From Gavia stellata (lineage: Eukaryota; Chordata; Aves; Gaviiformes; Gaviidae), in assembly GCF_030936135.1 (NCBI RefSeq), contig NC_082596.1:100463383-100527382 (forward strand): a stretch of 64,000 bases of DNA, written 5' to 3'. A program made the translations under genes and the position numbers. Each line of letters opens with the position of its first letter. The first letter of the stretch is position 1. Shown here in pieces: positions 1 to 11,400 of the stretch. The notes beneath the pieces were generated by a model that worked only from the letters and a program-made list of their open reading frames with translations, was not told the origin of the DNA and searched no databases.

Positions 1-1940
1 CTCAGGGAAAGATTTCTTCTCATCAGCAGTTCTGACCTAGCAATACTTCTTGCTAATGGACGAGAGCTTAACTGTAATCTGTACCTGTTCATCTTGGGAA
101 TGTTGAACCATTATACTCGTTTTTCTACTGAAAGTGATGCTGTATTTCTGTCATTTTTTTGTGGTTTATATCTTAGATGGAAACCCTAAATTCACACATT
201 TATTAAAAATTATTTCAAAATAGCTTTTAATGAATCTATTTTTAATTAAGGTAACAGGAACATTAATTTAATTAAAAAGTCTATTTTGAAATGTGTTAGA
301 TGTACAGAGAAAAAGCAGACCAAAAATACACTTGTATGGAAAAGAAACCAGCTTGTTTAACGAAAGGAGGTACTTTCTGTGGTTAGACAGCTCACCTGGT
401 TGTATCGGAACACTGTTCTTCAAGCTCTGAGAATTAGTCACTCCCACCCTCTCTGATACTGCCTTTTTGTTTAAGGGGGTCTGTTGGTATTTTTTCATAT
501 GCTGAAGAGGGGAAATAACCTGCACCTGCCTTTTTCTTCTTCTTTTTGAATTCACCATTAGTCAGACACTTATTTTGAAGGGCACAGAAATAAACCTTGT
601 TTAAAGAAAAGGTTACTGCTGTCAATGGATAGATTTGTACTTAAATTCTGATTCTGGTGATTAGCTACTGTTCTGGATGATCTAGGTTTCCCTTTCTTTC
701 TAGCTTGGAGATAAATGTAGTTTGAGTATTTTGTAACTGTTTAAGATATACATAGTAAGGATTTTCAGAAGCCTGGTTTTGAGGCAGGTAGTAGCTTTCA
801 GAAGTAATTTAGATTTTTGAAAGAAGAGATCTCTAATTTTCACTTTTACTTTTTTTTTTTAATGAGTGATTCTTGTTGGCTCTAATGACGGCCCTTGCAA
901 AGATGTTGTATTGGGTCTAAGTGGAAACTTGCCTGGGCAGCGAGATGGGTGTTGCACGATGTGTGCACGGGCAGTGCAGCGAGCTCCTTCCTGGCGTTAG
1001 CCCTGCGGAAGAGGTAATGTTAGAGGGAAGCGCTCAGAGAAGGGATGATGTGGGAAAGAAGGAGTCTGGAAGACACAGTATGAAGTGAAGCCTACCTGTC
1101 TGGACACATTAGTGCACTTGACTGCAAGCAGCAGCTTGTCAGGGAGAGGAACTGTGCCAGGCTGAGCCTGTCTTGCTGGGCGTAAGCCCTTATGTTACAC
1201 GAGCATGGATCTCTGCGGAGGTGGACGTGCGAGGTACGAAGGCCAGCCTCGTGTGCCCGTGTATGTGTGCCTGCTGATTTATTTAGTCACCTGACATTTT
1301 CATCAAAATGCACTTTCTCGTTAAACTAGGTGAGCCATGGACTTCTCCCACTTTGCTACCCCAAACTCAAGGACTTGCAGTAAAAATCTAAACTGAAATT
1401 AATTACAATTGGAGCAATTATAGAAATACAAACCCCTCTCCCGTGTTATATCAGTTTGCAGCTATCTCACACTGTTTATCATTTATTATTATTTACTACT
1501 ACTACTACTATTATTTCCTGATTATTGTTATACTGCTGCGACTCCAGCATCCCCCAGTAGTGCCAGCACCCGTCCTCTTCCCTCAGAAGCAGATGGGAAG
1601 CGCGGGGCAGGACAGCCAAGGGACGGAGACCCTCTCCCGGCTGGGCACGGCGCTGGGCCGGAGCGCCTGGGCGGCAGGACTTTCTCCCGGAGGGGCAGCA
1701 CCGTTATTAAGCGGGCTGGTACCACCCTGACTGCTGGGTTTTTAAATTTATTTACTTTAAGAAAAGCTTCATCGTGGTGTATGTGTGTATATAAAAATGT
1801 AAATTTTATTACTATTTTAAACATAAATGTATATATTAATATAATATAGAATTACAAAATTAAATATTATACGTTACATAGAAATAAGATAATATAGAAG
1901 ATATAGCTATTATTATTTTACTTTTTTTTTTTTTAGATTT
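1..1940. other. Intergenic DNA upstream of TXNDC5, no recognised gene
   Basis: I see no convincing coding exon here. In other amniotes BLOC1S5 lies upstream of TXNDC5 on the same strand, so the left edge could hold its 3' flank, but nothing in the sequence proves that. Positions 1470-1520 are a degenerate trinucleotide (TAY)n tract. Positions 1795-1935 are extremely AT-rich with short TATA/ATTA runs, and the composition then flips to more than 70% GC. A weak minus-strand exon-like stretch at 396-568 is discussed in the findings. Confidence 0.6.
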
Positions 1941-1964
1941 TTTTATTCCCATTAAGGAAGGGTG

Positions 1965-2032
1965 CGGGGGGTGTGTGTGCGGGGGGTGTGTGTGCGGGGG
2001 GGGATGCCCGCAGCGGGGGTGCCGCAGGGGGG
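1965..2032 (+). repeat. G-rich 15-bp minisatellite with G-quadruplex potential
   Basis: CGGGGGG followed by alternating TG recurs with a period of 15 bases at 1965, 1980 and 1995. Further G-runs follow at 2015-2019 and 2027-2032. The G-runs are 6, 6, 8, 5 and 6 long, with loops of about 9 bases in the repeat part. The tract begins at the sharp AT-to-GC boundary, about 165-230 bases upstream of the TXNDC5 start codon. Confidence 0.75.
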
Positions 2033-2113
2033 TTGCCCGAGCGCCCGGTGCGTGTCCGGGGGGCGGCGGGCGGCAGCAGCAGGGGCGGAGGCCGGAGCCG
2101 GCCCGGGCGCGGA

Positions 2114-2132
2114 GGGCGGGCGGGGCGGGGCG
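2114..2132 (+). promoter_or_regulatory. Tandem GC boxes (Sp1-type) in TXNDC5 proximal promoter
   Basis: Overlapping GGGCGG cores stand about 65-80 bases upstream of the ATG at 2196. They are typical Sp1/KLF binding sequences for a TATA-less CpG-island promoter. The transcription start is probably within the following 60 bases, but it cannot be placed from sequence alone. Confidence 0.5.
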
Positions 2133-2195
2133 CGGAGGGGAGGGAGGCGGCAGCAGCCGCCCCGGGCTTTGGCCGCTCGCTCTCTCGGCGCTGCC

Positions 2196-2428
2196 ATGGC
2201 TCCGCTCCGCTGCGGCCCGGCCTGGTGGCGCCTCTTCTCCTTGGCCGTGCTCGGCCCCGTCCTCTGCGGCCGGCCGGGCCGGGCTGAGCCGGAGCCGGGC
2301 CCGGGCCCCGACGCGGGCCCGGCGGCGGAGGCGGACCCGGACCCGCACGGGCGGCACCTCTACAGCGCGGAGATGCTGCGGCACGGCGCCGCCGCCGCCC
2401 CCCACTTCGTCATGTTCTTCGCCCCGTG
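2196..2428 (+). CDS. TXNDC5: TXNDC5 exon 1: signal peptide and start of Trx domain 1
   Basis: It encodes residues 1-77 plus two bases of W78. The leader has a Leu/Val-rich hydrophobic core ([11 protein letters not shown]), then an acidic Pro/Gly/Glu linker, then the first beta strand ending FVMFFAP. The intron begins GTGGGT, splitting the active-site Trp codon as TG|G, exactly as exon 8 does for domain 3. The 5' UTR upstream is not delimited. Confidence 0.93.
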
Positions 2429-5400
2429 GTGGGTATCCGGAGCGGCGGAGCACGGCCCGGCCCGGCGCGGCGCCCTCCCGCCCGCCTCTTCCCCCGTTGA
2501 CGTGGCGGCGGGAGGCGGCCGGGCCGCGCCGGCGGCGGGGGAGGCCTCGGGGTCGCGCCGCCCTGAGCCCCAGCGGCCGGGGCCCGGCCGGGCGCCTTCC
2601 CCGCGGGCGGCGGGGTGGGACACGCGTTAAATGGCAGCCGGGGGCTGCGGAGCGCCGGGCCGGGGAGGGGGAGCCGGAGCCGGAGCCTCGCCCGGGCCTC
2701 CGCGGCCGTGCTGGCCCTGTCGGGGGCTCCAGCCGGCCCGGGCCGGCCCGCGGTGGCCGCCCCCTTCCCCGAGGGCCCGCGGCAGCGCGGCGCACCGGCA
2801 CCCGAAGCGGCCCCGCGGGTGTGGGCGCCCGGCAGTACCCCCCGCCTGGGGCCTGCGGGTGAAGTCGCTCCGCCGGGCAGCGAGGAGGCAAGCTGGGGCA
2901 GCCCCGGTCCGCTGGGCTGGAGCCGGCCCCGGTCCCCGGCGGCTCTCCCACCCCCTTCTCGGACGGTGTTTCGCGCCGTTCCTCGAAGAGACCGAGAGCG
3001 TGCGGCCGCGGTGTGTGGGAGTATTGGCAATTTGGCGACTGCCCCTTACCCTGTGCCCCCCAGTCTCACAAATACTTTCATTGCAGAAGTTATGTTCTCT
3101 TTGCAATCACGAAATTTAAGGGTAGATTTGCAGCGAAAGCAGTGTAACGACAGTGCTGTGTCTTCGAGGCCGCAGGTGGCCATAGCAGAGCTGGAGAGTT
3201 CTCAGATTTGCAAGAGACTGACTGGGCTTTTGTCCCGCACTGGTACGTTTGACATAAGAATAGTTGAGAAGAGTGGGAGGACAGGGCTTTGCTGGATGTT
3301 ACCGCTGTCAAGAGGACAGTACTTCTCATCTCTGCGCCCTTCTAGTGGTTGTTCGTATTCTTCTTTTTTCTTCATCTCTTCCCCTATCCTTTTTTATCTG
3401 ACTTACTGATACCCAGTAGAGGTTATTGGGAGTTTTGTTGTTAGGGTTGGTTGGTTGTTTTTTGTTTGGTTGGGTTTTTTTCTCCAAGTTTTTCTTAAAT
3501 TTAGATAAAATGAAGTTAAGGGAACAATGTGCAAAAGTTAGGTTTTGATCCTAAGTTATCCGTTGGCACATGGTGCCATTTAGCCATACATGAGTCATGA
3601 CACTCTTTGAAATCAACAGAAAAGGATTTCCTTTCAAAACTGAGGAACTACTTCTTTTTTTGTTATTAACATCGACTTGTTTGCGCCATATGAAAATGTT
3701 AAGCAAAAGCTTGAAAGAGCACATGCCTTCCTTTGTTCTCTGAAGATCACAAAAGTGGAGGACGCCTGACTTGCTGGTGAAGGACCTTTGCCTGAGAGTG
3801 CTGAAAGGCCTACGCAATGCCCGTGCAGAGCAGGAGTGCTTCGGCTCTGTTCTGTTTTCAGGTGATAATACATGTGTCTGTCCGCGCTTTGCCTGAGTGT
3901 TTCACAGGCATCCCTAAAACCAGATGAGCTTTTATCTTGGCACAGTCTTCACAGGAGACGCTGTGCCAAATGGGCTGTTGCAGAGTCCAGCGTATGCTGC
4001 ACATCCTTAGCCTGTATCAAAGAGAGCACTGGCCTTGCAAACTTGGACCACGCTGTACCCTTGGGAGGGCTGAGGATCTCTGCCCAACTTGAGCACGAGG
4101 GAGCTGCGTCGTTTCCCAGACTTGTTGCAGCTTCTCTGGACGTTCTTCTCACCCTTAGCAAGCCTCCTCCAGATCTCTGGGTCTCGGCTTCAGGGCCCTT
4201 GGTCTGGACTCCTGGCTCCTGACAGGCAGCAACAAGGCCAGGTTTTGGGTCCAAGGGGAAGAGAAGGACAAAGGGAACATCCAAGTGCTTGAGAGAGGTG
4301 CTTATGCATACCAGTAGTTTTATCGTCAGTGGGATCAGGCAGCAACCTGGCAGCCCTGGAGTCTATATTAGAACCTCTTGCCCTGTTCCTAGGTGATGTT
4401 AATGTGCTAATCTCCTAATGCTTCTCACAGAGGCATGCATTTTGGCACGGCTCTCTGTAGTTACAAGGGAGAAGCCTAGCAAACGACCCAACGTTTAGCT
4501 AGAATTGTCTTTCAGATTGCTATGGATGCTGCTACTGTTGCATCGTCAATCCTACCAGTAAGAGTTGGGTTAGACAGAGCCGATGTAACTCTTCTCTTCC
4601 GGATTCCTGAAACAAATATTGCTGAGGGCCTCACTCCCAGACAGCAGCGGTACACGAGGTCCTACATTTGTTTAAATATTGCGGGCTACTCCAAAAAGAG
4701 AGCCTTCCAAGCCATTTGCCATCAGATGTCTAAGGTTTTTGATCATCAGGCTGTCCCCCTTGCTATCTATGCTTGACAAGGGACAGAACCATGAGCAGGT
4801 TACTCTCTCGGTGGTACTAGGTATTCTAAAGATGTTGGCCATGCCAGTTGCATGTCTACAGAGGAATGAAGTTCCCCTGGTTCCTTAGCTGGGCAGAATC
4901 TCAAATGAGTAGTTTCACTGTGTTATTTTGACCATTACAGATCTTTTCAACGTATGTGGTCTCTTGGTAAACCTGTGGAAGTCCACTGACCTGAAGCAGA
5001 CTTGATCACCAGAGTTTGTTGCTGTCGAATTGAACTCTTGACTGGATTTTACCTTAGCTGGATTCTTTTGTCCAGAGCGAGACTGGTCCTGTGCTTCTTG
5101 TACTGTTATAACTGTCTATCCCAGGGTCTACCAAGATTTTAAATTGGAGAATGATTTGTGCTATATCTTGCTGTAGAGCTGCCCATTTCTAGCTGCAGAG
5201 CTCAAGCTCTACTGGTGGCCTCCAGAAATGTCTGTGTTCCTCACTGACTGCAGCGGGCTTATCAGTAACTGCAGTTTTGACATATATGGTCCTTATGTAC
5301 CTTTACATCCTTTCTTGTCATGGCCTAGGAAGTCCGCCATCCAGTTTTGTACATGAGGAGCGCTGAAACTGTGGGAGGAACACTGACCTGTCGGTGTGAG

Positions 5401-8400
5401 GTAGAGCAGCCTGGTACTCTATAGATACTGCCACAGCGAAATAATCTCCAGGCACGAGCACTTGTGGCACATGGTTGCTCAGGGTTAAAATGGGCAACCT
5501 ATCTGCAAACTCTTCTACCTCCTGATGTTAGTGGTGTAGAAGAAGCAGGGTTTTGTTTTGGTTTTTTTTCAGAAAGGTGGATCTTTCCTATGGCCTTGTT
5601 AGTCTCTTCTGGATCTTCATTTACATTTGTAAACAGCGATTATGAATTCTTGCACCTTCCTAGCCCATGTAGGGAAGGAAGAGCAGGACTCCTCACTGAC
5701 GCCCAGGTCTCCACTGTCCCCAGTGGTAGAACTGGCTGCTTCTCCAGCCCCACTGATGTAATGTGGAATGGTAGCAACAAAAGACTGTGTAGGTACATGG
5801 GGCTAAGGGAGGCGTGTGATGTTGTATGGTCTTGCTCTCTTTATTTTTGACTTCTTTGGGTTTATATATTCTGCAGGTACACCTTACAAATTTCAGAAAA
5901 AGTACTTTGGGGACTGTCTTGTCTTGTATTTCCTTCTATGTAACACTGATTTTTTTTGAAAACCAGGACTGACTAACTAGTTCATTACTGAATCAGATGT
6001 GAGCATTTTTCCTGCTTTATTTTCAATTTTAGCTCATATAATCTGAAGAAGGAAGGGAAAGGGGAACTTTGTGCATAGCAGAGATCACGGCATTAAATAT
6101 GGACAAGGCAACTCTGTTCTGCGCTTAAAAAACAGTGGGTTAATTACTTGAGATTGCCTTACCTAGTTTTCCATGCTCTGTTCTTTAACAGCAGTCAGTA
6201 TTCGGTGTTTAAAATCCCTGCAACTGTTAGGGGAAGGGACCAGGGAATCCAAAATCCTCCTCTTCATTCAAGCTCCTTGAAGGAGATGACTATGGAGGGA
6301 CTTCAGTCTAAGGCTAAATATTTAAGGAATATTTAATTTTAGTAAAAACACGTTGTATCCCTTCGCCATGACAATTCAGAATAAGGTCATATGGGAGGTC
6401 GTATTCCCCCACATAGTAAGAGTATGTGTGACCCACTGCGACTGACTGTAACAGGACCTTGCTAAGGTCAAAAGACGTTCTTCATGTTAAAGTGAATCTC
6501 AAGGTTATTTTTTTGCCTTAATGATAACAGGATACCTGGAAAGGTGTGAATCCATGCAGCTTTTCTTCAAGTGGACTCAAAACCAGTTGTATAAATGAAA
6601 CTGTTTTAAATGGGAGCAACTTTCTCCAAAGTCTTAACGGTGTTTTAATTGTTACTTACAAAGTAGACTGTCTAGGTCCTGCCAAGAGCAATAACAGCTT
6701 TCATGCTGTCAGGTTGAGAATGTTTTCTGTTAATCCAATTATGCATTTTTAGACATCTTGGAGGGTTTGCAAAAGCGGCTGTTAAAGAGAAATGAAAATC
6801 CATTCCTTAAAATTTTTCCTTGTAGTTAGCAGGAATAAGGTATTGCTGTAATGACTGGAACGACTACAAAAACAATGAGAAGAGTAATAGCCATTTTCTG
6901 CTTCTGGTGAGCTGATGTTATAGCAACTGCATGAGGCCAGTCTTCTGTGTATATGGAGATATAATTAGTTGATGGTGTGCTGCTGGGGCAAAGCACGGTG
7001 TGGGAGGAATTTGAGAAACCCTGTTCAGAAATCAGTCCTGAAGTGTTTCGCAACTTGCGAGTTACAATTGCTGTGATGCACACAAGCACAAATGGCCTGA
7101 CAAAGAGGCTAGAAACCATTATCTTCTTACCCGCTGCTAAAATATACAGTATTTTGAAATGTTAGAGCGGAAGGAAAGCTAGACAGCCCCACAGGATTTT
7201 TCTAGAAAGCTGGGAGACTGAGAGTGCTTTTCTTAACAGCTGCACTAAGTTCAAGGGGTGTTCAGTAGGCTTTGTCATGTAAAAAGAAGTTCTCATCTCT
7301 TGTCAGTTTTTACATGAGATGTGTTTGTTGTCCTACAATACTTAACAGTATTCACTGTTGCTTAGTGTAATGGTGCTTGAGTATGGAAGATTTCCGAGTT
7401 AACTATTTTTAAATTTATCAAAATGTCTGACCATCCTGCGTATGTCTTTTCCATAGATTCACTCCCCTCTAAACGTGAGCAAATTAAGCAAATATCTTGT
7501 TCCTTCTGTCGCAGGTGTGGACATTGTCAGCGTCTCCAGCCAACTTGGAATGATTTGGGAGATAAATACAACAACATGGAAAACCCACAGGTCTATGTTG
7601 TTAAAGTGGATTGTACTACAGATACTCCACTGTGCTCTGAATTTGGCGTCCGAGGATACCCTACGTAAGTATAAAAGGACGTCTGCTCCTATTTCTTTCT
7701 TTTTTAGTTTTCCATGATCCTCTGCCAATTTGTTGAAGCTAACTTCTAAGCTATGTTTTTTGGTGGGTTTCTTTGTAGCCCTTTGGACATCATATGTTCA
7801 TTTTAAGACTTTTTACCATGTTGCCAGGTCTCATCTGATACATACTACTCTTACTCTTTTTTTTTCTTTTTTTTTTTTTCTTTTTAAAGAAACTGTTTTA
7901 TGTCTTGCAAGATGGCTGTGCTTAAATGAAGTCCAGAGTTGTCCTTTTCTTTTCTCTAAGAGTACCTCTTTCTCAGGCAACAGTGTATTATACAGTTGTG
8001 TTATGCATGGTAGAGCTGGTCTCTGGTAATGGTACTATTAAAAATGATCTGTCACAAGTTCATCAGTACACTGCACCATTCATAATTAATGTATAGGTGA
8101 TCTTTTAAATCTTTGAGTGAACTTGGTGCTCATAAAATGATAACTTAATAGTATCACTTAGCATAGCAGTGGTGATGTTGTACAGACTTTTTCTAGGTAA
8201 TTTTGCTTATATTGATCTAGGAGAAATTTAGTTGGAGTTTAAGGTTGTTAAACTTACCCTGTTATAAGGAATATATCCCTTACTACCTCAGCTTTGGTAG
8301 GCAGAACATGATCTATAGTATCCGTGAGAGGTCAGCCTGGATAGTGGGTTAGATAGGCGTGCTCCCTTTTTAGCTGCCAAAAAGGAGCGAAGGGACTTTT

Positions 8401-11400
8401 TTCACTTGTGTCTTCTTTAAAGCTTCTTGCAAAAATGGATGGGATCGTTTCAACTGCTTTGCTAATTACTCATCTCAGTGGGGATAAGTGGAGAATGTCA
8501 TCTTCTGTAGCCTTTCCACAGCCTGTATTTTTTCAGTTTCTTTCCCTTTGTTCGCTTTGTCTAGTGTTACTGCTGAGCCCAACAACTTGACATATACTCC
8601 TGGCTGCACCCACTTTGACTCAGATGAGTGCGACTGAGTAGAAGTTGAGAGTTATAAATAGCAAAGTCCTTGCTGAAATAGGAATTGTCCTTAAGGGCAG
8701 TTTGTGGCTTAGTTCCACTAGAAATACCAAGAAACAATGAATATTACGACTCTATTTTAATATCCCCAGAAGTGAGCATTGGTTGTCTTTGCATATTTGA
8801 ATGGATTATATTGTGGTGCTGTTCCTTGTAAAATAGAAAGAATAGCAGAGATTTTGAAAAAGAAAAGAAAATGAATGGATGTGTAATTGCTTCCCTCCCC
8901 TTTGAGGTTATTGAATATCTAGGAATAGTTAGTGCTTGCTTTTCATCTACTTGAAAAGTACAAATGATAAGGCAGTCATCTGCTAGTTATAGAAATACAG
9001 AGATGAAGGGGAATTCATTATATCAATTCTCTTCCTGTCTGAGTCAGTTTTTAACTAGCCTGTTTCCAAAAACTTCCAGTGAGGGAAATTTCACAGCTTC
9101 CTCAGGCACAGAGGGATTGTCGCAAGTCCAGGATGTGCTGGTCCCTGCACTGCTTTTCCAAACGCCTGTCAAAGGAAAGGCTGCATCCCCTTTCCATCCC
9201 CCTGAGAATAAAACTGGCTGAGTAGGTCCCTGTGCTCGTTAGTACAGTTGTCTCAGGATTTTTTTGGTGCTGCAAAATACTGTCAACTGAACTAGAGAAA
9301 TCTTATCCTCATTTGAAGAAAATAAAGGTGCAGCTGGCTCTTTAAGCTGATATCTTTTTTCCCCCCGTTACTCTTCAAAAGTATTGCCATGAGGCATATT
9401 TTAGATATTCTTCTGTTTCATTTTTATTGTTTCCTTCTTATTACGAAGTTGCTTTTTTTTCCGCCCAAAAATGTGACCTTTTATTATCACAAGGAATATT
9501 CACAAATACCTTGTGACCTTTTATTATCACAAGGAATATTCACAAATACCTTAAATAGAAAACGCAGTGGGAGCTCATATCTCTTTTGAATGTATTTGCA
9601 TTGTGTGATTTTTCAACACTTTCATATGTTCATTTTTTCCAACTGTGGAACAAGAAGAGAGCGAAAAACATTTCAAGAAAAAGAAAAAGCTGTACAAAAT
9701 GACAGCTTGGCAAGGGGAACTGAGGACTAGGTGACGGTAGTAATTGAAACTATGATTTGCTTTACAAAATAAGACGAGGTCGATATTGCCCCTTTACCAA
9801 ATATATTTCCATTTTAACTTAAATATTTAATAGTAGAAGCTTTAGGAAGTTTATGGAAACGTTTTGATAGCAATTATTAAATGTTATAAAGTCTTCAGTC
9901 CCTACAAACACACTTATTTCCTTGTCCTATTGATTTGTTTCAGCATGTGTTTAATCAGTTTAATACCACATGAAAAGTCCTACATTCCAAGAGCTGTCAG
10001 GGAACGAAATGTGAGGAAGAAATTCCTGGGAAAATAAGCATTGGATATTTTTCCTTTGGAGAGGGGTGAACAAAACAAAATTGATGCTTTTTGACAAATT
10101 GAAATAGGATTCATAGGCATAATGGATTACTGACCTTAGAACTGAACACTGCAATATTTTATTTGCTCTTGCTTATTGATCAAAGTAATATTAGGCTATG
10201 TTGATTTTTAACATGGTATTTCTTTTTGCTATTTTAAAAATCTCCTTTAAAAGCTTACATGGGAATGAAAAAGTATCCTAAGTTCTAGCTATGACTCTTT
10301 TAAGTTTGAAGGAGATGCCTGATGCTGATGTTAATAGTCAAGAGAGCTGTTACTGCAGCCTGAGCTGCATTGCTGTGGATTAGCAAAGCATGTTAGCTTT
10401 CTGAGAATGTTTCCTGTGTGAAAATTTTTGCCTCACTTTTTTCTACATTTTGATCCTTTAGCCTAAAGCTGCTTAAACCAGGACAAGAACCTCTGAAATA
10501 CCAAGGCCCTAGGGACTTCCAGGCACTGGAAAACTGGATGTTGGAGAAATTAAATGAGCAACCATCTGTAAGTGAAAAGAAAATAAGAAAAGGAAATATT
10601 CCCTTCTGCAGACTTGCTTATCTGTCATTTCTATAGGTTAGGTTTCATTTTCCAGGAGGAAATCTGCTCCTGAGAATAAAAGTCAGGTGGCAGTAACAAT
10701 ATGGAACAGCTTCCATTTAAGTCAGAATAGTAATTAAAACTGTCATCCTGTGACCTGCTCTTTGTTTGCTGTATTTAAAACTACAGTACATAATGCAGTT
10801 TTTAATGTTTAGCATTTTGACATTTTAAGATACAATTCTTAGTGTCAATTCAGTTGACACCTGTAGGCTATATGTTTCTAGAAAAAGAAAAGTTATTTAG
10901 CTATAATACATTATAAATTGCATGTGTCTTGGGCTTAATTACCTCTTAAAACATGGATGCCATCTTTAGCTCAGTTATTATCTGATAATGTTGTACCCTA
11001 AAGAAAGGGTTTAAAATAATCAGTTAGGTAAGTTAGGCTAATACCATCATTAGGAAAACTCTTTAGAGTTTAGGAGTAGCACATATGGTAGCCAAGCCTT
11101 GCCTAAAATTAAATTTATAATTGCTGTTTCTAATCAAGATAAAGCTTTTGTGATTGTTGAACCACAATTGTAACATGATTATATTTAAACAAATGTGATA
11201 TTTTCAATAGTTAAACATTAAATGCTAAACTATTTCAAGAAATGTACTTTGAGGTTCTTAAAAAATTCTTTCCGGCTCTGACCCTAGTATCTAGAAAGTA
11301 GTAAATTGCTTTTGCTGAAGTGCTAGTGGGTTTGCTGCAAGTTATACCTATAAAGTGTTTGCCATTTTCCCACTGTTGCTGCCTTCACGGAGCCGTTAGG

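Larger units (their letters stand above)
1950..3060. promoter_or_regulatory. TXNDC5: CpG island over TXNDC5 promoter, exon 1 and start of intron 1
   Basis: The stretch is strongly GC-rich with very dense CpG, starting just after an AT-rich block and fading after about 3050. It covers the region upstream of the start codon, all of exon 1 and about 600 bases of intron 1. No TATA box is visible close to the start codon, which fits a GC-box-driven housekeeping-type promoter. Long open frames on both strands here result from the GC-rich composition (few stop codons) and are not genes apart from exon 1. Confidence 0.85.

Noticed and set aside
1860-3409. Many long open frames on both strands (up to 363 codons) around the CpG island
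   Set aside because: GC-rich DNA lacks stop codons; the peptides are low-complexity Arg/Pro/Gly/Ala. Only the frame starting at 2196 joins to real exons.
3872-5850. Open frames of 70-130 codons in TXNDC5 intron 1
   Set aside because: No recognisable domain, no splice-site support, and the frames overlap each other on both strands.
7423-7668. Reading TXNDC5 exon 2 as starting at an upstream ATG (7423)
   Set aside because: The frame before 7515 is intron (TCGCAG acceptor at 7514), and exon 1 supplies the start and the split Trp codon.
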